The position numbers and the translations under genes are program-made. From Pavlovales sp. CCMP2436 (Eukaryota > Haptophyta > Pavlovophyceae > Pavlovales): 11,805 nucleotides of DNA. This document shows, piece after piece, positions 7,513-11,805 of this stretch (the first letter of the stretch is position 1; every line of letters starts with the position of its first letter). The notes under the pieces were generated by a model. The model saw only the letters and a program-made list of their open reading frames with translations. It ran no database searches and was not told the origin of the DNA. The stretch covers positions 330,023 through 341,827 of the forward strand of contig MU631324.1 of assembly GCA_026770615.1 (NCBI GenBank). The letters are read 5' to 3'.

Positions 7513-8145
7513 TTTATTCCGTTAACGGGTTACACGTACGTTCAAAATCTGCTGCCTACACAAAAGAATTTAATCAGCGCAGCAGGCCGGTATTTTATTC
7601 TGTTCAAGTGTTACACGCACGTTCAGAATCTGCTGTCTACACAAAAGAAACTAAGCGCTGCACGCCGGGGGTGCGGGGGCTGCCCCCAGCCAAAGGCTAT
7701 TTTATTCTGTTCAAGGGTTACACGCACGCTCAGAATCTGCTGCCTACGCAAAAGAATTTAAGCGCCGCAGGCCGGGGGTGTGGGGGCTGGCCCCCGCCAG
7801 AAGCTATTTTATTCCGTTCAAGGGTTACACGTACCTACAGTCATAGACGGGCATTAAGAAAGTTCGGCCTCAATATTTGAGCCAATTAAGCATTGTTTGT
7901 ATGAAATGTAACTACTGTTTGTATGTATTTTGCTAAGAAAGTGAGCCTAACTCTGATTCTCTGCTTTCTTAATGCCCGCCTATGACTGTACGTTCAGAAT
8001 CTGCTGTCTACACAAAAGAATATTAGCGCCGCAGGCCGGGGGTGCGGGGGCTGGCCCCTGCCAGAAGCTATTTTATTGGGTTCAATGGTTACACGTACGT
8101 ACGTTCAGAATCTGCTGCCTACACACAAAAATTGTGTAATTATGG
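7513..8145 (+). repeat. Tandem array of about 106-bp units, five copies (first and last partial)
   Basis: Units start with TTTTATTC at about 7513, 7593, 7699, 7806 and 8070. A full unit reads TTTTATTCTGTTCAAGGGTT, then ACACGCACGTTCAGAATCTG, CTGCCTACACAAAAGAATTT, AAGCGCCGCAGGCCGGGGG and a GGGGGCTGGCCCCC hairpin. The first unit is short and the fifth diverges after the ACACAAAA segment. The fourth unit is interrupted by MITE copy 2. The unit length is not a multiple of three and frames change between units, so the array is not a protein repeat. Confidence 0.9.
7836..7990 (-). mobile_element. MITE copy 2, same family as 6381-6554, inserted in the array
   Basis: The ends are TACAGTCATAGACGGGCATT then AAGAAAG, and the reverse complement of TATGACTGTA at the right, giving 27-bp inverted repeats with one mismatch. 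Reverse complemented, the interior reads GGCTCACTTTCTTAGCAAAA then TACATACAA, matching GGCTGAGTTTCTTAGCAAAT then AACATACAA in MITE copy 1. The end motif CGGGCAWTAAGAA is also shared. The element interrupts the fourth unit of the 106-bp array; the fifth unit keeps the uninterrupted ACGTACGTACGTTCAG. No coding capacity. Confidence 0.88.
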
Positions 8146-8181
8146 TATGTATCAGCAGCAATACATCACTATTAATGCATT

Positions 8182-8211
8182 GTACAACCGGGGAGTAGTT
8201 ACATTAGGCAT
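8182..8211 (+). repeat. Right flanking direct repeat of the 106-bp array
   Basis: Matches 7483-7512 at 29 of 30 positions in the same orientation. It is much longer than any known transposition target duplication, so it more likely marks a segmental duplication or the ends of a compound element. Confidence 0.88.
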
Positions 8212-8290
8212 ATTCCACTGCCCCCATTTCAGTATCAGGCCTCATCAGAGGCTGTTTAAAATTACTTCCTCCATGGATTACGAAATACCG

Positions 8291-8372
8291 GGGTGTGTAC
8301 GCAAGACCTGATCGGGGTGTCTATACTTCCAGGGTGTGCACACAGGACCTAAGCGGGGTGTTTACACTTGCA
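8291..8372. repeat. Two-copy 41-bp tandem repeat
   Basis: Units 8291-8331 and 8332-8372 both follow GGGTGTGYACRCARGACCT then RGCGGGGTGT-like sequence and end TAYACTTSCA. Each contains two GGGTGT half-units, so the repeat may itself be an old dimer. Confidence 0.75.
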
Positions 8373-8547
8373 ACTGGATCGCTAATATAAACTAAATACT
8401 GTACGAATCTAGACCTCAAAATATCCGTCCCTGCCCCTAGGACTAGGAGAGAGTTGATCCGCCCGCGTTGATATTCAAGCCTGCTCGCAAGCCATCTGTC
8501 AACTCATCACATACCACCAAAAGCCAGCGCGGCTAGCGTGGGAACTG

Positions 8548-8581
8548 AGCGCAGATCTGCGCTGAGCGTAGATCTACGCTC
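8548..8581. repeat. Two adjacent perfect palindromes centred on AGATCT
   Basis: AGCGCAGATCTGCGCT (8548-8563, 16 bp) is followed immediately by GAGCGTAGATCTACGCTC (8564-8581, 18 bp). Both are perfect. Two more AGATCT centres occur at 8617-8622 (within GCAGATCTGC, 8615-8624) and 8757-8762, giving four in about 210 bp. Confidence 0.92.
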
Positions 8582-8590
8582 GACCTTGAC

Positions 8591-8699
8591 GCTCGGCGCT
8601 TGGCGCTTGGCGCCGCAGATCTGCGCCGAGCGCCGAGCGCCGAGCGCCGAGCGCCAAGCGCCAAGCGCCGAGCGCCAAGCGCCAAGCGCCGAGCGCCAA
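8591..8699. repeat. GCGCCRA heptanucleotide array (11 units) with inverted arm
   Basis: Eleven contiguous GCGCCGA or GCGCCAA units fill 8623-8699 in the order G G G G A A G A A G A for the sixth base. Upstream, 8591-8613 (GCTCGGCGCTTGGCGCTTGG then CGC) is the exact 23-base reverse complement of 8651-8673 and of 8672-8694, around the AGATCT palindrome at 8615-8624. The block can fold into a long GC-rich hairpin in several registers. Overlapping frames on both strands are artefacts of the 7-mer. Confidence 0.93.
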
Positions 8700-8767
8700 G
8701 CACCCGCAGAGCGCCGAGCATTGAGCGCAGAGAGCAGAGAGCAGAGCGCCAAGCGCAGATCTGTGCC

Positions 8768-8935
8768 GATCGGGCGGAACCCCCCCTCGCTCCTTTGCGA
8801 TCAGAGGCCGGAACAACCCTCCCCCCCCTCGCATCATTTGAAAAAAGAGGCCGGAACGAGTTATTTTCTTCGAATAACGTTGAATGTACCCCCCCTACGT
8901 AATTATTTTCCAATATAACGTTAAACGACCCTCCC
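8768..8935. repeat. C-rich dispersed repeat R, copy 2
   Basis: Starts with GATCGGGCGGAAC, contains GCGATCAGAGGCCGGAAC and TTTGAAAAAAGAGGCCGGAA, then two AACGTTGAATGTACCCCCC-type motifs (about 8877 and 8918). It has the same orientation and order as 5743-5890, but the C-runs and linkers differ. Confidence 0.85.
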
Positions 8936-8949
8936 TTACAGAAGAAGAA

Positions 8950-8975
8950 GGGGTGGGGGGGGAGGGGGGGGGGGG
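8950..8975 (+). other. G-rich tract with quadruplex potential
   Basis: G4-T-G8-A-G12 on the + strand, interrupted by only two bases. It lies directly after repeat R copy 2. Confidence 0.7.
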
Positions 8976-9851
8976 CGTCTGTATTCTGAGCCAAGCACTA
9001 GTTTTGACTTTGGGTGACTTTGAGCACCAGCATCCCGACCATCCGTATACGTCAGTAGAATTACACGCTGACCAGCTGAACACAGCTTATTATCTGGTAT
9101 CAACTAGGCCGTGGGCCCGTGGCCCACCATGACCTAGGCTACAGTTATGAATGTTTTTCCGCTCCGCGGTTCCTGCATTGGTAACGATCTGGCCTTTTTA
9201 TACTATTAATCGCTATTAAATTTAGTATGAACCTAGAAGACACGCCCACTACGCAGAATTGGACTGGGAACAATTTCGGAGCTGGGTTTGATACTTGATT
9301 ATAAAAGGAGCAACAAGAATAAATCCTCCGAAGTGAGGATGGTATTTTCAGCATCCAAGTTAACATGCAATCATAAGTTTGGAGGCCATTTTCTCGTCAT
9401 TTCTGAAGGAATACAGTAAAATACTACACCAACAAACTTATTCCACGTCAATTTCTACGTCTAGACAGACCTTTAAAGTTTGATGAAACCCCAATTGGTA
9501 TTTAATTTATAATATCGTAAATGATTCGCTTGGTCTGCGCCCCAGTAGTGAGCACTTGCGTTGACATGGACTTTTAAAGTGAATTCCAACCCCACTGGAT
9601 CTTTCACATGGATCCCAGAAATAGTTAGGTATAACTTAGTTAGGAATAACGACGTGCGCCGCCTACGGCGCCTCTGCTCCTAAGAATAGTTACTAAGATA
9701 GGCTTTGGGCAGTAATTCTGCCTAGAATAAAAATGAAATCGGAGGTGCCACAGGTGCGAATCCTTACTTTGAGTAGTTAACTAAAGTTAGAGAAAAAGGC
9801 TTTGTCTACGTATCTAGCTAGGATGGAATAAGTAGGCTATTTCATGGTAGA
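8976..9851. other. Noncoding stretch, no recognised gene
   Basis: Composition is near 40-45% GC and only short frames exist. A weak internal similarity links about 9470-9510 and 9570-9605 (TTTAAAGT followed by ACCCCA and GG). A small hairpin (GCGCCGCCTACGGCGC) lies near 9657-9672. I see no RNA gene. Confidence 0.5.
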
Positions 9852-9946
9852 CCATCATCCCTGCTGCCAGGACTAACGTCTGACGTCGACCAAGTCAGTG
9901 AGTGAACAACACCTGTTGAACCATGCTGAGCCGCTATATATATTAA
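9852..9946 (+). repeat. Dispersed repeat C, copy 1
   Basis: Nearly identical to 11091-11189: one substitution near the start (CCATCATCCC versus CCACCATCCC) and two fewer TA units at the end. The shared body runs TGCTGCCAGGACTAACGTCT through ACACCTGTTGAACCATGCTG to AGCCGC(TA)n. Ending in a short tandem repeat resembles SINE-type elements, but I cannot place a tRNA-like promoter. Confidence 0.93.
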
Positions 9947-10028
9947 TGTAGGGGGGTTCGGGCTGGCGGTACATTTCAAGTTCAAGTCAGGCTGATCTTA
10001 GCGCTCCGACGCAGGCTCTTACGCGCTA
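9943..10028. repeat. Dispersed repeat A, copy 2
   Basis: Follows repeat C copy 1 without a gap and matches 2686-2769. A TA tract (about 10060-10074) lies shortly downstream, so A plus C here may be one larger element bounded by TA tracts. Confidence 0.85.
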
Positions 10029-10098
10029 CACCGAAGTGGAGAGCTGGTAGAAGTGGCGCTATATATATATATATGTATCTTAGGATCCCTGCCTACGG

Positions 10099-10486
10099 CT
10101 ACGCGCAGAGGGAGGCCGTCTGCAGGAAGAAGCTGACGAGAAAAGACATGGGCACCACCGCGAGCAGGTACAGCATAAAGAGCATGCGGCTCAACTTTTT
10201 CGCGCCCAGCTTGTCGCCCACCACCTGCAGCATGATCACCGAGTTCTGCGCGGGTGGCATCGCAGCCTGCAGTAGCACCACAAAAGTGAGCACGGGGTCG
10301 ACGGCCACGGGCGGGAAGAACCCGGCCTTGCGCAGCGCGATGATCAGGCTCCATGCGATGGCCGGGCTCAGGAGGTACCGGCTGGCCATAATGCTGACGA
10401 GCGAGGCCCACGTGCTCAGCTCCCGCCTCCCGCCCACCGGCGGCGCCTCGGCCTCGGCCTCGACGACGGCAGTTTCAGCCGCGCCC
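10099..10486 (-). CDS. PIN-like / auxin efflux carrier family transporter, last exon
   Basis: The exon runs from 10486 (after a TTTGTAG acceptor) to the TAG at 10101-10099: one leftover base plus 128 residues. The membrane-transport family typically has ten helices in two five-helix halves and exports organic anions such as auxin or is an ER-located PILS relative. This exon has a cytosolic linker (TAVVEAEAEAPPVGG) and then the last three helices: ASRYLLSPAIAWSLIIAL; DPVLTFVVLLQAAMPPAQNS then VIMLQVV, with the hallmark LLQAAMPPA segment; and LFMLYLLAVVPMSFLVSFFL. The upstream exon is not recognisable in the next 1.3 kb, which is repeat-rich. The frame upstream of 10486 is open but does not look like this family, so the gene either has a long intron or is truncated. 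Substrate cannot be deduced, and an alga need not use it for auxin. Confidence 0.85.
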
Positions 10487-11090
10487 CTACAAATAGAATC
10501 ATAATATAATATTAGAATGACGTGCGCTGTGCGCAGCTCGCCGAGCCTGCCTCTATTCACGGGGGCGGCTGCTATCTCTTTCCCACGGCCACGATTCCCA
10601 ACAAGGGTCTCTAGCCGGCCGGACAGGGCGATAGGTATAAGAGATGCGATATGCATTAAACAATTAGTTCTAATAGTTTTAAACGAATAAAAATGAGTGT
10701 AAGCAATCATATTTAAGCATATAAGGTACAAGGTATTAGGTGGGGGGGGAAGGTTGGCGTGAGCATGGAGCGATGCATCTGTTGGGGGGGGGGGGGGGAG
10801 GGGCGATACTCGAGTGCATATTTATTTTCATAGACAGATTTTTATTTTAGTGCGCGCACCCGCTCGAGTGCCCCCAGTGTCGTGTGTACCAATGCACCCA
10901 ACGTTACAGCGTGGGAAGTACAAGGGAGGGTATATTTATATATCTAGCCGAATGTGGCATATACTTGATAAAAAAACCACCATTGAAGCACATGTTTTTA
11001 AGTATGAGTGAGAGTGCGCGCACCCGCTCGACTGCACTCCGTACTGGTTAAAAACAGGTTTTTAGTTCACCACCAACCTCACCTCTACCA
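10487..11090. other. Noncoding flank with poly-G runs
   Basis: Would be intronic if the PIN-like gene extends upstream on the minus strand. It contains G8 at 10742-10749 and G15 at 10784-10798 followed by AGGGG. I find no exon of the transporter family on the minus strand here. Confidence 0.45.
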
Positions 11091-11189
11091 CCACCATCCC
11101 TGCTGCCAGGACTAACGTCTGACGTCGACCAAGTCAGTGAGTGAACAACACCTGTTGAACCATGCTGAGCCGCTATATATATATATTAA
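11091..11189 (+). repeat. Dispersed repeat C, copy 2
   Basis: Near-identical direct repeat of 9852-9946, in the same orientation 1.24 kb away, with about 80 contiguous identical bases and a longer terminal TA tract. Confidence 0.93.
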
Positions 11190-11391
11190 AACAGGTTCAC
11201 AATTTATATAGTTAAAAAGGAATCAAAATCACATTGGATTATTCCTCGCCGGCGAGGGATTGACCAAGCACAGGGTCCTGGCTCCAACAGTAAGCAACGT
11301 ATTCATCAAAGGAACGATAGTTCTAAGCATGTGTGTTGGAAGGAATAAAATCGGGGGACGATGAATGAACTATTCCAAAAAAATAACTAAC

Positions 11392-11483
11392 CTCGCAATA
11401 GCCTGTGAGTTCGAGGCAGCTATTTTTTAAACGATTGCTCGCAATAGCCTGTGAGTTCGAGGCAGCTATTTTTTAAACGATTG
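11392..11483. repeat. Exact 46-bp tandem duplication
   Basis: Units 11392-11437 and 11438-11483 are identical, beginning CTCGCAATAGCCTGTGAGTT and ending TTTTTTAAACGATTG. The lack of any difference suggests a recent duplication or continuing homogenisation. Confidence 0.95.
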
Positions 11484-11710
11484 TTTAATCATAAAAATCC
11501 CTCTATACCTCTGGAAAGGCAGTTCTAAGCATGTGTGGTGCGGGAGTGCGCGCACCCACTTGAGCCCCCCCTCCCCCCCGTCGACCTCGAGCGCGAAGGT
11601 CCTAGGTTAACAGTGTGTTCTTGCTGCACCACTGGGAGTATGGGAGACCGTTTACGGGGCCGGACGTTTTTAGAGATATTTACACGCACAGTATGCCGCC
11701 GTTTAAGGAA

Positions 11711-11805
11711 CTATATTTAGGTACAAGGGAGAGTGCACGCACCCCGTCGATCTATATTTAGGTACAAGGGAGAGTGCACGCACCCCGTCGATCTATATTT
11801 AGGTA
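11711..11805 (+). repeat. 41-bp tandem (satellite-like) array, truncated by the window end
   Basis: Units 11711-11751 and 11752-11792 are identical and a third begins at 11793. Each reads CTATATTTAGGTACAAGGGA then GAGTGCACGCACCCCGTCGAT. A diverged precursor-like stretch (GTACAAGGGAGGGTATATTT) is at about 10919. The array continues beyond the window. Confidence 0.95.

Larger units (their letters stand above)
10849..11567 (+). repeat. Recurrent AGTGCGCGCACCC motif
   Basis: AGTGCGCGCACCCGCTCGAG (10849-), AGTGCGCGCACCCGCTCGAC (11013-) and AGTGCGCGCACCCACTTGAG (11545-) share a core palindrome GTGCGCGCAC. The related AGTGCACGCACCCCGTCGA sits in each unit of the terminal 41-bp array. Five instances in under 1 kb, all in the same orientation. 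Confidence 0.75.

Noticed and set aside
7426..7880. Protein repeats such as YTHVQNLLPTQK across the 106-bp array
   Set aside because: The unit length is not a multiple of three and the same peptide appears in different frames, so it is a DNA repeat rather than a coding repeat.
7483..8211. Direct repeats as a CRISPR-like array
   Set aside because: Units are about 106 bp with no unique spacers of regular length, and the genome context is eukaryotic.
8507..8994. Several overlapping repetitive frames on both strands
   Set aside because: All are translations of the GCGCCRA heptanucleotide array and its inverted arm, which opens many frames at once.
9745..9768. Possible tRNA T-arm (AGGTGCGAATCCT)
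   Set aside because: The loop lacks the TTC start, the stem pairs only 3-4 bp, and no acceptor or anticodon arms can be placed around it.

Overview
The window is nuclear DNA of a eukaryote, most likely a unicellular alga, and probably a cold-adapted one. The first gene is split by four complete GT-AG introns. Dispersed repeats, microsatellites and short inverted-repeat transposons fill most of the space between genes. Two recognised products fit a photosynthetic protist: an ice-binding protein of the DUF3494 family, typical of polar and sea-ice microbes, and a PIN-like/auxin-efflux-carrier-type transporter. I cannot name the species from sequence alone.

Layout. Positions 25-1693 (+) hold the last five visible exons of a P1B-type heavy-metal ATPase; its 5' part lies outside the window. 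Positions 1825 to about 2770 (-) hold coding-like but frame-broken segments of an unrecognised gene, convergent with the ATPase. Positions 2840-4500 hold no secure gene but several tandem and dispersed repeats. Positions 4570-5394 (+) hold a complete, intronless, secreted ice-binding protein gene with a TATA-like box upstream. Positions 5395-9850 are a repeat field: a C-rich dispersed repeat in two places, two related MITEs with TA flanks, a third foldback element, a possible broken gene (6823-7482), a five-unit array of about 106 bp interrupted by one MITE and flanked by a direct repeat, and an AGATCT-palindrome/GCGCCRA block. Positions 9852-10028 carry dispersed repeats. Positions 10099-10486 (-) are the last exon of a PIN-like membrane transporter. 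The remainder to 11805 is repeats, ending inside a 41-bp tandem array that runs off the window.

The three recognised genes share no obvious pathway: metal efflux, ice binding and organic-anion/auxin-type transport. I see no operon, defence island, CRISPR array, rRNA or convincing tRNA. The most interesting content is the set of non-autonomous repeat families, the substitutions at conserved catalytic-motif positions of the ATPase, and the probable horizontal origin of the ice-binding gene. I found no clear evidence for a wholly new multi-gene system.
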